From an uncultured Collinsella sp. (lineage in GTDB: Bacteria > Actinomycetota > Coriobacteriia > Coriobacteriales > Coriobacteriaceae): a stretch of 49,072 nucleotides of DNA. The stretch spans positions 1-49,072 of the forward strand of contig CABUPH010000015.1 in the NCBI GenBank assembly GCA_902493375.1, given 5' to 3'. The position numbers were made by a program, and so were the translations under genes. Shown piece by piece: positions 41,500 to 49,072 of the stretch; position 1 is the first letter of the stretch; each line of letters opens with the position of its first letter. The notes under the pieces are model-generated. The model was not told where the DNA came from, ran no database searches, and was given only the letters and a program-made list of their open reading frames with translations.

Positions 41500-42396
41500 A
41501 TGAAGCTCCAGCAGCTCAGATATGTCGTTAAAGTTGCCGAATGCGGCAGCATCACCGAGGCCTCGCGCCGGCTCTTTGTGTCGCAGCCTTCGATTACCGC
41601 GTCGATTCGCGATCTCGAAAACGAGATGGGTGTACACATCTTTGAGCGCACCAACAAGGGCGTCATTGTGTCCGAGGAAGGCGAGACCTTCTTGGGCTAC
41701 GCGCGCCAGGTGCTCGACCAGGCCGACCTGCTCGAGGGCAAGTACAAAGGCACGTCCGAGCAGGTGCCGCACTTTAGTGTGAGCTGCCAGCATTATTCCT
41801 TTGCCGTTAATGCGTTTGTCGATGTGATCCGCGAGTTCGATGCCGCGCGCTACGACTTTACCCTGCGCGAGGAGCAGACCCACGAGATTATCGAGGACGT
41901 CGCGCATATGAAAAGCGAGCTCGGCATCCTGTATTTGTCGGAGCACAATCGCGAGGTCATCGAGCGCATGCTGGCGGCCAACGAGCTCGTATTCGAAGGA
42001 CTCTTCTGCGCTACGCCGCATGTCTTTGTGTGCTCCGACCATCCGCTGGCGGGTCGCTCGAGTGTGACGCTCGAGGACTTGGAAGACTACCCGTTCCTGT
42101 CCTATGAGCAGGGCAGCTACAACTCGTTTTACTATTCCGAGGAGCTGACCTCGACCTTTGAGCGCCGCAAGAATATCCGCGTGCGTGACCGTGCGACGCT
42201 ATTCAACCTAGCTATGGGCCTTAACGGTTACACGGTGTGTTCGGGCGTGATCAGCCATGAACTTAACGGCCCCGGTATTATCTCGATTCCGCTCGATGTA
42301 GACGAGTACATGGAGATTGGCATCATCACGCGCAAGAACACGACACTTACGCGCTACGGGCAGGCCTATATCGAAGCGATTCGTCAGCACATCTAG
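41500..42396 (+). CDS. LysR-family regulator, probably of the MetE-like gene
   Basis: 298 residues: HTH region CGSITEASRRLFVSQPSITASIRDLENEMG and CysB/MetR-like effector domain (FSVSCQHYSFAVNAF, HPLAGRSSVTLEDLEDYPFLSYEQG). AGGGAGAAAG precedes ATG 41500. It lies upstream of, and codirectional with, a methionine-synthase-like gene, with a palindrome between them, so control of that gene is inferred. Confidence 0.9.
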   Translation: MKLQQLRYVVKVAECGSITEASRRLFVSQPSITASIRDLENEMGVHIFERTNKGVIVSEEGETFLGYARQVLDQADLLEGKYKGTSEQVPHFSVSCQHYSFAVNAFVDVIREFDAARYDFTLREEQTHEIIEDVAHMKSELGILYLSEHNREVIERMLAANELVFEGLFCATPHVFVCSDHPLAGRSSVTLEDLEDYPFLSYEQGSYNSFYYSEELTSTFERRKNIRVRDRATLFNLAMGLNGYTVCSGVISHELNGPGIISIPLDVDEYMEIGIITRKNTTLTRYGQAYIEAIRQHI

Positions 42397-42442
42397 ACTG
42401 CTGCGTTCTGCGCGGGTCAAATCTCTTTATGGCAGTCCAAAC

Positions 42443-42465
42443 TGATATAGGAAGCATCTATATCA
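42443..42465 (+). promoter_or_regulatory. Candidate LysR operator upstream of MetE-like gene
   Basis: TGATATAG-GAAGCAT-CTATATCA: a perfect 8-bp inverted repeat with a 7-base centre. A second perfect palindrome, ATGAGCGCTCAT, lies at 42499-42510. No S-box or cobalamin riboswitch motif was found in the 137-bp gap. Confidence 0.5.
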
Positions 42466-42551
42466 AACTGTTATAAACATATATTTTACGATGTCCATAT
42501 GAGCGCTCATGCTCTGTCCCAGTAAAGCAACCAATGCAAAGGGAGATATCT

Positions 42552-43685
42552 ATGAGCGCCTTGATTCAACCGAACGCGCCGTTTCGCGCCGATATCGTCG
42601 GCAGTTTTCTTCGTCCGCAGGCTGTAAAGGACGCCCGTGCCGCCTATGTCGCGGGTAAACTCGACGCTTCCGGCCTTAAGGTCGTCGAGGACGAGGCCAT
42701 CCGCGACTTAGTGGCTAAGCAGAAGGCTGCTGGCCTGCAGGTGATTACCGATGGCGAGTTCCGCCGCAGTTACTGGCACCTCGACTTTATGTGGGGGCTC
42801 AACGGCGTTGAACGCCGTACCTCGCGTACGGGCTATATGTTCCACGACGAGGAGACCACGGCCGATACCGCCGTGGTGACCGGCTCCATCAGCGGCGAGA
42901 ACCACCCCTTCGTCGAGCACTTTAAGTTTGTCAAGGCGCTCGAGGGGGAGGGCCAGGTCGCGCGGCAAACTATTCCGGCGCCGATCCAGACGTTCTCCGA
43001 AGTCACGCTCGACCGCTGCGATGGCCAGCAGGAGAGTCTGCACGCCGTCTACAAGACCGACGAAGAACTTGTCGATGCCATTGCCGCAGCATACCGCACC
43101 GTGATTGCCGACCTGTATGCCGCGGGTTGCCGCAACATCCAATTTGATGACTGCACCTGGGGCATCTACTGCGATGCCGATTTTGTTGCCAAAACCGGCA
43201 TGAGCCCGGTCGACCTGCAAAAGGTGAGCGAGCTGGGCGTGGCGCTCAACAACGCCGCCATCGCGGACAAGCCCGACGATCTGGTCATCAACACGCACGT
43301 ATGCCGCGGCAACTACCACTCCACCTACGCTTTTGAGGGCGGCTACGACCCCATCGCGCCGTACCTGTTTGCGCATGAGGACGTTGACGCGTTCTATCTG
43401 GAGTTCGACACGCCCCGCGCCGGTGGTTTTGAGCCGCTCAAGTACGTTGCTCCCGGCAAGAAGGTCGTGCTGGGCTTGGTGACCACCAAGGCGGCAGAGC
43501 TCGAGAACGAGGATGTTATCGTCGAGCGCATCCGCGAAGCCGCAAAGTACGTGCCGCTCGAGAACCTGTACCTGTCGCCCCAGTGTGGCTTTGCCAGCTG
43601 CGAGATTGGCAACAAGCTGACCGAGGACGAGCAGTGGGCAAAGATCGCGCTGGTCAAGCGCATTGCCGAGCGCGTTTGGAAATAG
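42552..43685 (+). CDS. MetE C-terminal-domain-like methyltransferase (YxjG/YxjH type)
   Basis: 377 residues, half of full MetE, matching the single-domain cobalamin-independent methionine synthase family. N-terminal RADIVGSFLRP and QVITDGEFRR; likely zinc ligands are His and Cys of THVCRGN, Glu of YLEFD, and Cys of PQCGF. GGGAG precedes ATG 42552. It probably makes methionine from homocysteine, with the methyl donor uncertain for this short class. Confidence 0.9.
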   Translation: MSALIQPNAPFRADIVGSFLRPQAVKDARAAYVAGKLDASGLKVVEDEAIRDLVAKQKAAGLQVITDGEFRRSYWHLDFMWGLNGVERRTSRTGYMFHDEETTADTAVVTGSISGENHPFVEHFKFVKALEGEGQVARQTIPAPIQTFSEVTLDRCDGQQESLHAVYKTDEELVDAIAAAYRTVIADLYAAGCRNIQFDDCTWGIYCDADFVAKTGMSPVDLQKVSELGVALNNAAIADKPDDLVINTHVCRGNYHSTYAFEGGYDPIAPYLFAHEDVDAFYLEFDTPRAGGFEPLKYVAPGKKVVLGLVTTKAAELENEDVIVERIREAAKYVPLENLYLSPQCGFASCEIGNKLTEDEQWAKIALVKRIAERVWK

Positions 43686-43807
43686 CGCTAGCGTTTGCAG
43701 GTGACGGCGCGTGCGAGACATGGCGTATCACGTACAATGGTTCGGATCGTATCGTTCGGGCAGGTTATCCGATATGCCTGATCGCCCTTCCATTCGAAAG
43801 GACTTCC

Positions 43808-45142
43808 ATGTCCCAGTCTTCGACGCCCGCCGTCAGCGATGCCATCTACGATGCGTCATCGCTCGGCCGCCCGCGCATGTTTGTGTTGGGTTTGCAACAC
43901 ATGTTTGCGATGTTCGGAGCCACGGTGCTCGTGCCCGTGCTCACCGGCCTTTCCGTTTCGACGACGCTTCTGTTCGCCGGCATCGGCACGCTGCTGTTTC
44001 ATTTTCTATCGCGCGGTAAGGTGCCCGCGTTCCTGGGCTCGTCGTTTGCCTTTATCGCGGGTTATGCCGCCATTGCGCCCAACGGCGAGGCCGAGCTTTT
44101 GCCCTACGCTTGCCTGGGCGTAGCTTGTGCCGGCCTGCTCTATCCGGTGCTTGCGGCCTTGTTCCGCGCCTTTGGCGCCAAGCGTGTCATGCGTTTCTTC
44201 CCGCCGGTGGTGACCGGTCCCATCGTCATTTCCATCGGCCTGATCCTGGCGAGCTCTGCCATTGCCAACTGCCAGACCAACTGGCTTGTCGCCGTTATCG
44301 CTGTGGCCGTGATCGTCATCTGCAATATTTGGGGCCGCGGCATGGTCAAGATCGTGCCGATCCTGCTGGGCGTCGTGGTGAGCTATGCCGTTGCGACTGC
44401 GCTGGGCGAGGTCGATTTTTCGGGCGTTGCCGCCGCGCCGTGGGTCGGTCTACCTGTCGTGTGGGACAACACCGTGTTCGCGCTCTTTGGACCGCAGTTC
44501 GATAGCAGTCTTGCCACGACGGCCATTATCACCATCATGCCACTGGCCTTTGCGACCATGATTGAGCATATCGGTGACATCTCGGCTATCGGCTCCACTT
44601 GCGAGCGTAACTACATCGCCGATCCCGGCCTGCACCGCACGCTACTCGGCGATGGCCTTGCCACGATTCTGGCTTCGCTCTTTGGCGCTCCGGCCAACAC
44701 CACGTATGGTGAGAACACCGGCGTGCTTGCCCTGACGCGCGTGTTTGACCCGCGCGTGATTCGCATTGCCGCGTGCTGCGCTATCGTGCTTTCGTTCTGC
44801 CCCAAGTTCGCTGCCGTGATTGCCGCCATGCCGGCGTGTGTAATCGGCGGCGTGTCGCTTGTGCTCTATGGCATGATCAGCGCCGTGGGCGTTCGCAACC
44901 TCATCGAGAACCAGGTTGATTTCCAGAACAACCGCAACGTGCTGGTGGCGGCTCTGGTGCTCGTGCTTTCGCTCGGCATTGCCTACAGTGCCGCCGGTGC
45001 CATCGTGTTGGAGCTGGGCGGCGTGACGATTTCGCTTTCGGGCCTTGCCGTGGGCTCACTGGTGGGCATTGTGCTCAACGCCATCTTGCCCGGTAATGAC
45101 TTTGAGTTCGATACTTCCGAGCTTGAGGAGACTGCTGAATAG
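43808..45142 (+). CDS. uraA: Uracil permease (NCS2 family)
   Basis: 444 residues, about 14 helices. LGLQHMFAMFGATVLVP near the start, AFLGSSFAFIAGYAAI (half-helix), ATMIEHIGDISAIG with the substrate-binding Glu, and NTTYGENTGVLALT are UraA-type signatures. AAAGGA precedes ATG 43808. TACAAT at 43733-43738 may be the -10 box. Confidence 0.92.
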   Translation: MSQSSTPAVSDAIYDASSLGRPRMFVLGLQHMFAMFGATVLVPVLTGLSVSTTLLFAGIGTLLFHFLSRGKVPAFLGSSFAFIAGYAAIAPNGEAELLPYACLGVACAGLLYPVLAALFRAFGAKRVMRFFPPVVTGPIVISIGLILASSAIANCQTNWLVAVIAVAVIVICNIWGRGMVKIVPILLGVVVSYAVATALGEVDFSGVAAAPWVGLPVVWDNTVFALFGPQFDSSLATTAIITIMPLAFATMIEHIGDISAIGSTCERNYIADPGLHRTLLGDGLATILASLFGAPANTTYGENTGVLALTRVFDPRVIRIAACCAIVLSFCPKFAAVIAAMPACVIGGVSLVLYGMISAVGVRNLIENQVDFQNNRNVLVAALVLVLSLGIAYSAAGAIVLELGGVTISLSGLAVGSLVGIVLNAILPGNDFEFDTSELEETAE

Positions 45143-45159
45143 TAGCTGCGTTCAGCCAA

Positions 45160-45207
45160 ATTAAAAATGGCGTCCATGCGTATGTACGCGTGGACGCCAT
45201 TTTTAAT
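45160..45207. terminator. Bidirectional terminator between uraA and esterase gene
   Basis: ATTAAAAATGGCGTCCA/TGGACGCCATTTTTAAT 17-bp perfect stem plus inner GCGT/ACGC. It overlaps the stop codon of the convergent esterase gene. Confidence 0.85.
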
Positions 45208-45868
45208 GCGCCAGTATCCAGTGGATGCCGCGCGCCATGCGCAGGTCAGTTTGGGCAAAGTGATTGCCGGGGTTGAGCTCCAGCGTTGTTGGAACGTCAC
45301 GCTCGATAAACAGCTCTTCCATCGCGCGCGTATCGTCGAGCACGTGCCGCATCATGCGGTTGGGCGTCTTGGTTTCCTTTTTACCGAGCGACAGATAGGC
45401 GGCGTCGGGCGTAGCTGTCATCGTGCGCTCGCGCGCGTAGTCGATAAAGCCGGGGAACCACAGGGATCCCGATGCGCTTGCGACGCGCTCAAAGACATCT
45501 GTTTGCCAAAGTGCCCACAGTGCAAAAAGACCCGCCAACGAGTAGCCGGCAACGCCGCGCCAGGCGGGCGGTTGCGGGAGCGATGATTCGGCCTCTGGGA
45601 TTATCTGCCCCAACAACTCGTCAAGAAAACCAGCGGCCTGTCCGCCAAAGGGCTCGGCATCTCGTATGGTTCCGTCGCATTCCCAGGGGCTCAGCTCGCG
45701 ATTCCAATCGAGCCCTCCAATGGCGACAAGGGTGAAGGGTGGGCAGTCGAGCTCTCGGCAGCGCTCGTAGACTCCACTACCGTCGCCCATAACCACGGGG
45801 AGGTAAATGACGGGCGCGCCTTCCGTACACTCTGAATAAACGGTTATCTGCTTATGATGCGCTTCCAA
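45203..45868 (-). CDS. Alpha/beta-hydrolase (esterase-D-like)
   Basis: About 221 residues if started at TTG 45868 (AGAGAAG upstream); GTG 45916 would add 16 residues. Putative-esterase fold: IYLPVVMGDGSG, VAIGGLDWNRELSPW, nucleophile in GYSLAG, SASGSLWFPGF, and His in PGNHFAQTD. Resembles IroE/Fes-like or S-formylglutathione-hydrolase-type esterases; substrate unknown. Start uncertain. Confidence 0.75.
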   Translation of the reverse strand: MEAHHKQITVYSECTEGAPVIYLPVVMGDGSGVYERCRELDCPPFTLVAIGGLDWNRELSPWECDGTIRDAEPFGGQAAGFLDELLGQIIPEAESSLPQPPAWRGVAGYSLAGLFALWALWQTDVFERVASASGSLWFPGFIDYARERTMTATPDAAYLSLGKKETKTPNRMMRHVLDDTRAMEELFIERDVPTTLELNPGNHFAQTDLRMARGIHWILAH

Positions 45869-45943
45869 GGCAGGCTTCTCTCGGTGTTGTGATATTGACA
45901 GCCTCAATTGTCGCACGCTGGCAAGGGGGCAGACGCTAAAAGA

Positions 45944-45978
45944 AAGGCGCGGAGCCGCTCGATGCGACTCCGCGCCTT
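45944..45978 (-). terminator. Terminator of the purine permease gene
   Basis: AAGGCGCGGAG/CTCCGCGCCTT stem, then TTTCTTTT on the minus strand. Confidence 0.8.
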
Positions 45979-46005
45979 GTTGTTTTGCTTTAGCAGACTA
46001 TGCCG

Positions 46006-47319
46006 TTACGCCACGAAGAAGTAGACGAGGAAGGCAAGGGCTGCGATCCACATGAGCGGCTTGATCTTGGAGGCCTCGCCCTTAAAGAGCGCGACGATCA
46101 CGTAGGCGATAAAGCCCAGGCCAATGCCGGCAGAGATGGAGTAGGTGAAGGGCACACCGGCGACAATCATGAACGCCGGGAAGCCCTGCGACACGTCGGA
46201 CCAGTCGATCTCGGAGGCCTCGCTCATCATGAGGTAGCCGACGTAGACCAGAGCACCGCAGGTGGCGGCGCTGGAAACGATGGTGACGATGGGGGAGAAG
46301 AACGCGGCGAGAATGAACAGCACGCCGGTGGTGACGGAGGTGAGGCCCGTGCGGCCACCGTCGGCAGCGCCAGAGGTGGACTCGACGAAGGTAGTGATGG
46401 AGGAGACGCCCATAAAGCCACCGGCAGCAGCGGCCACGGAGTCGACGACCAGGATGGGACGGATGTCCTCGACATTGCCGTCCTCGGTCAAGAATTCGCC
46501 CTGCTTGGCGACGGCCATCGCGGTGCCCATGGTGTCGAAGAAGTCGCTCATGAGCAGCGAGAAGGCAACGACGAGCAGCATCGGGTCGGTCAGAACCTTC
46601 ACGATGGCCATGTTGCCGTCGGCGGTGCTGGCAAACGGGGCGCCAAAGGTTGAGAAGTCGAGCGGTGCGATGAGGCCCTCGGGCGCATGGGTGACGCCCA
46701 GCGGGATACCGGCAATAACGGCGACGATGATGCCGATGAGCAGCGAGCCCGGCACGTTGCGGGAAGCCAGGGCAACCGTCACGATGATGGAGATGATGCC
46801 GACGATAAAGGTGGGGGAGGCGATGTCGCCCAGGCCGACGAGCGTACCGGCGCCAGCGGTGATGATGCCGGCGTCGCACAGGCCGATCATGGCGATAAAC
46901 AGACCCAGACCCACCGAGATGGCGTGGCGCAGGACCACGGGGATGGCGTCCATGATGGCCTCGCGCAGGCCGCACAGGACGAGCAGCAAGATGACGATAC
47001 CCTCGAGGAAGATAACGCTCATGGCCACGTGCCAGTCGCCGCCGCACATGGTGGTGGCGATGCCCGCGATCATGGCGTTGATGCCCAGACCCGACGCGCA
47101 GGCGAGCGGGCGGTTGGCGAAGATGCCCATGCAGATGGTCATGATGCCGGCGCCCAGGCAGGTGGCGCAGGCGAGCGCTCCCGCATCGATGCCAGCGCCC
47201 GAGAGCACTGCGGGGTTGACGGCGATGATGTAGGCCATCGCCAGGAATGTTGTCAGTCCAGCGCGGAGTTCGGTCCCGATTGTGGACTTGCGCTCGCTGA
47301 CGTGAAATAGTTCGTCCAT
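46006..47319 (-). CDS. AzgA-type NCS2 purine (guanine/hypoxanthine) permease
   Basis: 437 residues with the hallmark LRAGLTTFLAMAYIIAVNP at residues 18-36, ATCLGAGIMTICMGIFANRPLACASGLGINA, SDFFDTMGTAMAVA, and SSITTFVESTSGAADGGRTGLTSV. PbuG/AzgA relatives import guanine, hypoxanthine or adenine with protons. ATG 47319 follows GGAAAGGG. No purine riboswitch motif was seen in the leader. Confidence 0.92.
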   Translation of the reverse strand: MDELFHVSERKSTIGTELRAGLTTFLAMAYIIAVNPAVLSGAGIDAGALACATCLGAGIMTICMGIFANRPLACASGLGINAMIAGIATTMCGGDWHVAMSVIFLEGIVILLLVLCGLREAIMDAIPVVLRHAISVGLGLFIAMIGLCDAGIITAGAGTLVGLGDIASPTFIVGIISIIVTVALASRNVPGSLLIGIIVAVIAGIPLGVTHAPEGLIAPLDFSTFGAPFASTADGNMAIVKVLTDPMLLVVAFSLLMSDFFDTMGTAMAVAKQGEFLTEDGNVEDIRPILVVDSVAAAAGGFMGVSSITTFVESTSGAADGGRTGLTSVTTGVLFILAAFFSPIVTIVSSAATCGALVYVGYLMMSEASEIDWSDVSQGFPAFMIVAGVPFTYSISAGIGLGFIAYVIVALFKGEASKIKPLMWIAALAFLVYFFVA

Positions 47320-47512
47320 GCATACCCTTTCCTTGTTCGGCCCCGAGTTTAGGCCGATTGACACGAACTCACCCACTATATCGCCTTTGTGAAGTTGGTG
47401 TTCCTCACATGTTGATGTTCGGCGGTTTGTTACGGACGGGCGGTATCTTTCGCATGAAATTGTGTAGGTACCGTATACTTAAGCGGTTACAACGACCCCT
47501 ATGGAGGAACGT

Positions 47513-47932
47513 ATGATTAAAGAGCTCTGCCGCGACGAGGCTATCCTGTCCCAGCGTTGCGAGGTTGCGACTGTCGAGGACGAGTCGGTCGCTCAGGACC
47601 TGATCGATACCATCAAGTCGCTCGATGATGCCGGCTGCTTGGCTGCCAACCAGATCGGCGTCACCAAGAAGGTCTGCGTCTATCTGGACGATGCCGGCGA
47701 GCCCCACGTGCTCTACAACCCCCGTCTGGTGTTTGGCCTGGGCGCCAGTAAGATGGAGGAGAGCTGCCTGACGCACGAGGAGGTCACCAAGTCCACGCGC
47801 TATATCAAGTGCAAGGTTGCCTTTGACCAGATCGTCGACGGCAAGATGCGCGAGCGCAAACAGGACTTCGTCGGCTTCGAGGCGCAGATGGTCCAGCATA
47901 TGATCGACCACTGTCTTGGAAAGTTGGTCTAA
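47513..47932 (+). CDS. Peptide deformylase homologue lacking the catalytic glutamate
   Basis: 139 residues, start ATG 47513 after GGAGG. It has the short PDF-like layout: GCLAANQ (41-47, normally GxGxAAxQ), ESCLT (83-87, normally EGCLS, metal Cys85 kept), and QHMIDH (128-133) where active enzymes have QHExDH. The metal ligands Cys85, His129 and His133 are retained but the catalytic Glu is Met130 (codon atg). It may still bind metal, but deformylase activity is doubtful. A functional def gene presumably lies elsewhere. Confidence 0.88.
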   Translation: MIKELCRDEAILSQRCEVATVEDESVAQDLIDTIKSLDDAGCLAANQIGVTKKVCVYLDDAGEPHVLYNPRLVFGLGASKMEESCLTHEEVTKSTRYIKCKVAFDQIVDGKMRERKQDFVGFEAQMVQHMIDHCLGKLV

Positions 47933-47966
47933 GGGGACCAAAGCACCGCACTTCGTCTCTTTTGGT

Positions 47967-48000
47967 CCGGGCGTGACATTGTTGTCATGTCCGGGCTTTT
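47967..48000 (+). terminator. Terminator after deformylase-like gene
   Basis: CCGGGCGTGAC pairs with GTCATGTCCGG using G-T wobbles, followed by GCTTTTGTG. A preceding GGACCAAA/TTTTGGTCC hairpin (about 47935-47967) may contribute. Confidence 0.65.
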
Positions 48001-48063
48001 GTGTTTAGCGCCTTTTTGTTTGGTGACAATAACCTTAGCAGGAACGTAAAGCTAGGAGGCGCT

Positions 48064-49029
48064 ATGTGCACGAGCATTCGATTTACCGATTATTCTGGCC
48101 ACATGTATCTGGGCCGCAACCTCGACTGGAGCTTTGACTACGGCCAACAGGTTCGCGTAATGCCGCGCGGGTTCCACATTCCGTATTCGTTTATCGACGA
48201 TGCGTCGGCGGCACACGCGGTAATCGGCATGTGCATCGATTACAAGAACTATCCCATGTTTTTCGACTGTGGTAACGATGCGGGCCTCGCCGTGGCGGGT
48301 CTCAATTTCCCGGGTTATGCCGAGTATGCCGAGGACCCTGTCGACGGCAAGAACAATATCGCGGCCTATGAGTTTCCCCTGTGGGTGGCAGCGACGTTCT
48401 CGACGGTCGATGAGGTCGAGGCCGCGCTGCGCGACACGGTGATTGTCGCCAAATCTGCCGGAGAGGGGCTGGGCGTGTCGCTGCTCCATTGGATTATCGG
48501 CGACAGCCAGCGCAGCATCGTGGTCGAGATGATGGCTGACGGCCTGCATGTATACGACGATCCGGTCGACACCCTTGCCAACCAGCCGACCTTCCCGTGG
48601 CACATGGAAAACCTGCGCACCTATATCACCGCCACAAGCGATTTTCCGCAGACGGCGACATGGCGTGGCGCCGAGCTTAAGCCCTATGGAGCCGGTGCCG
48701 GCATGCGCGGCATTCCGGGCGATTGCTATTCGCCGAGCCGTTTTGTAAAGGCGGCGTACCTCAATGCCAATTACCCGCAAAAGGAGAGCGAGACCGAAAA
48801 CGTCGTTCGCATGTTCCGCTCGCTCGAGGGCGTGGTGATGATCGAGGGAGCGTCCAGGATGGGCGATGGCAAGTTTGAGAAGACTATCTACACCGGATGC
48901 TTTAGCGCGCGCACGGGCAATTATTACTACGCGATGTATGGGGATCCGTCGATTCGCTACGTGAGCCTGATGGATGCCGAGGGCGCGAGCCCCGATAGGC
49001 TCGTGGTTCCCGAGCCGCGCCGTTCGTAG
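48064..49029 (+). CDS. bsh: Bile salt hydrolase (choloylglycine hydrolase family)
   Basis: 321-residue Ntn hydrolase that deconjugates glycine- or taurine-bile salts. Start ATG 48064 follows AGGAGG, so Met removal exposes nucleophile Cys2. Other active-site residues fit: Arg18 and Asp21 (GRNLDW), Asn81 (GLNFPGY), Asn173 (LANQPTF) and Arg226 (SPSRF). Penicillin V acylase relatives share the fold, but the complete set and the likely gut origin favour BSH. The remaining 43 bases of the window hold no gene. Confidence 0.92.
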   Translation: MCTSIRFTDYSGHMYLGRNLDWSFDYGQQVRVMPRGFHIPYSFIDDASAAHAVIGMCIDYKNYPMFFDCGNDAGLAVAGLNFPGYAEYAEDPVDGKNNIAAYEFPLWVAATFSTVDEVEAALRDTVIVAKSAGEGLGVSLLHWIIGDSQRSIVVEMMADGLHVYDDPVDTLANQPTFPWHMENLRTYITATSDFPQTATWRGAELKPYGAGAGMRGIPGDCYSPSRFVKAAYLNANYPQKESETENVVRMFRSLEGVVMIEGASRMGDGKFEKTIYTGCFSARTGNYYYAMYGDPSIRYVSLMDAEGASPDRLVVPEPRRS

Positions 49030-49072
49030 CTCGCTGGTCCGTTGCGACATAAAACGGCCTCGCACCTCTTAT

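Noticed and set aside
43754..43780. Shared TTCGGG...TCCGATAT string in the uraA and VUT leaders
   Set aside because: Too short and differently arranged in the two leaders; the uraA version does not form an equivalent pseudoknot.
46082..47323. 413-codon minus-strand open frame in another frame of the purine permease
   Set aside because: Arg/His-rich out-of-frame shadow of the real permease gene.

Overview
The window looks like chromosomal DNA from a high-GC, monoderm gut actinobacterium of the Coriobacteriia, most likely Collinsella. The basis is compact GC-rich genes with GGAGG-type ribosome binding sites, a bile salt hydrolase, a lipoprotein-type solute-binding protein without outer-membrane genes, a GntR/ABC pair of the YtrA kind, and a dense set of small intergenic hairpin repeats. 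The genus is inferred from general resemblance and was not checked by search. No rRNA, tRNA, CRISPR array, phage or complete insertion sequence was recognised.

Layout. 1-4360: the end of a ClC chloride channel, a flavodoxin/ferredoxin fusion protein, a 183-bp inverted-repeat element, and a GntR-ABC ATPase-permease operon. 4470-10723: twin hairpins, release factor 3, a VUT-family (queuosine-precursor type) transporter with a possible pseudoknot leader, an SDR oxidoreductase, uracil-DNA glycosylase, and a divergent EamA exporter/LysR pair. 10751-22140: a MATE exporter, RlmA, and a rearranged zone in which an rsmJ gene and a small membrane-protein gene were partly duplicated. Inside this zone lies the most striking locus: an orphan solute-binding lipoprotein, a 1027-residue protein with two dCache-like sensor domains fused to an MscS channel, and a small four-helix membrane protein, all on the minus strand (20837 to 16443). 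22200-28680: a GNAT acetyltransferase, a TetM-like GTPase, an AAA+ ATPase preceded by 10-bp-phased repeats, and a short UvrA-like protein. 28700-31770: TrmL, a CobW-type GTPase, an ArsC/Spx-like protein that has lost its active-site cysteine and sits behind a long structured leader, and an FMN-dependent oxidoreductase. 32100-37090: small AT-richer genes and two adjacent cyclic-di-GMP proteins. 37410-49072: a patatin, a TPP-riboswitch-controlled thiamine operon (thiM, MTH1187 family, thiE), a HAD phosphatase, a LysR gene next to a MetE-like methyltransferase, a uracil permease, an esterase, an AzgA-type purine permease, a peptide deformylase homologue lacking its catalytic glutamate, and a bile salt hydrolase.

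Themes. Nucleobase and cofactor scavenging recurs (uracil and purine permeases, VUT transporter, thiazole salvage, a cobalamin-independent methionine synthase core). Envelope sensing is represented by the dCache-MscS operon and the two c-di-GMP proteins. Much unexplained structure lies between genes: at least four hairpin or inverted-repeat families and two candidate structured leaders.
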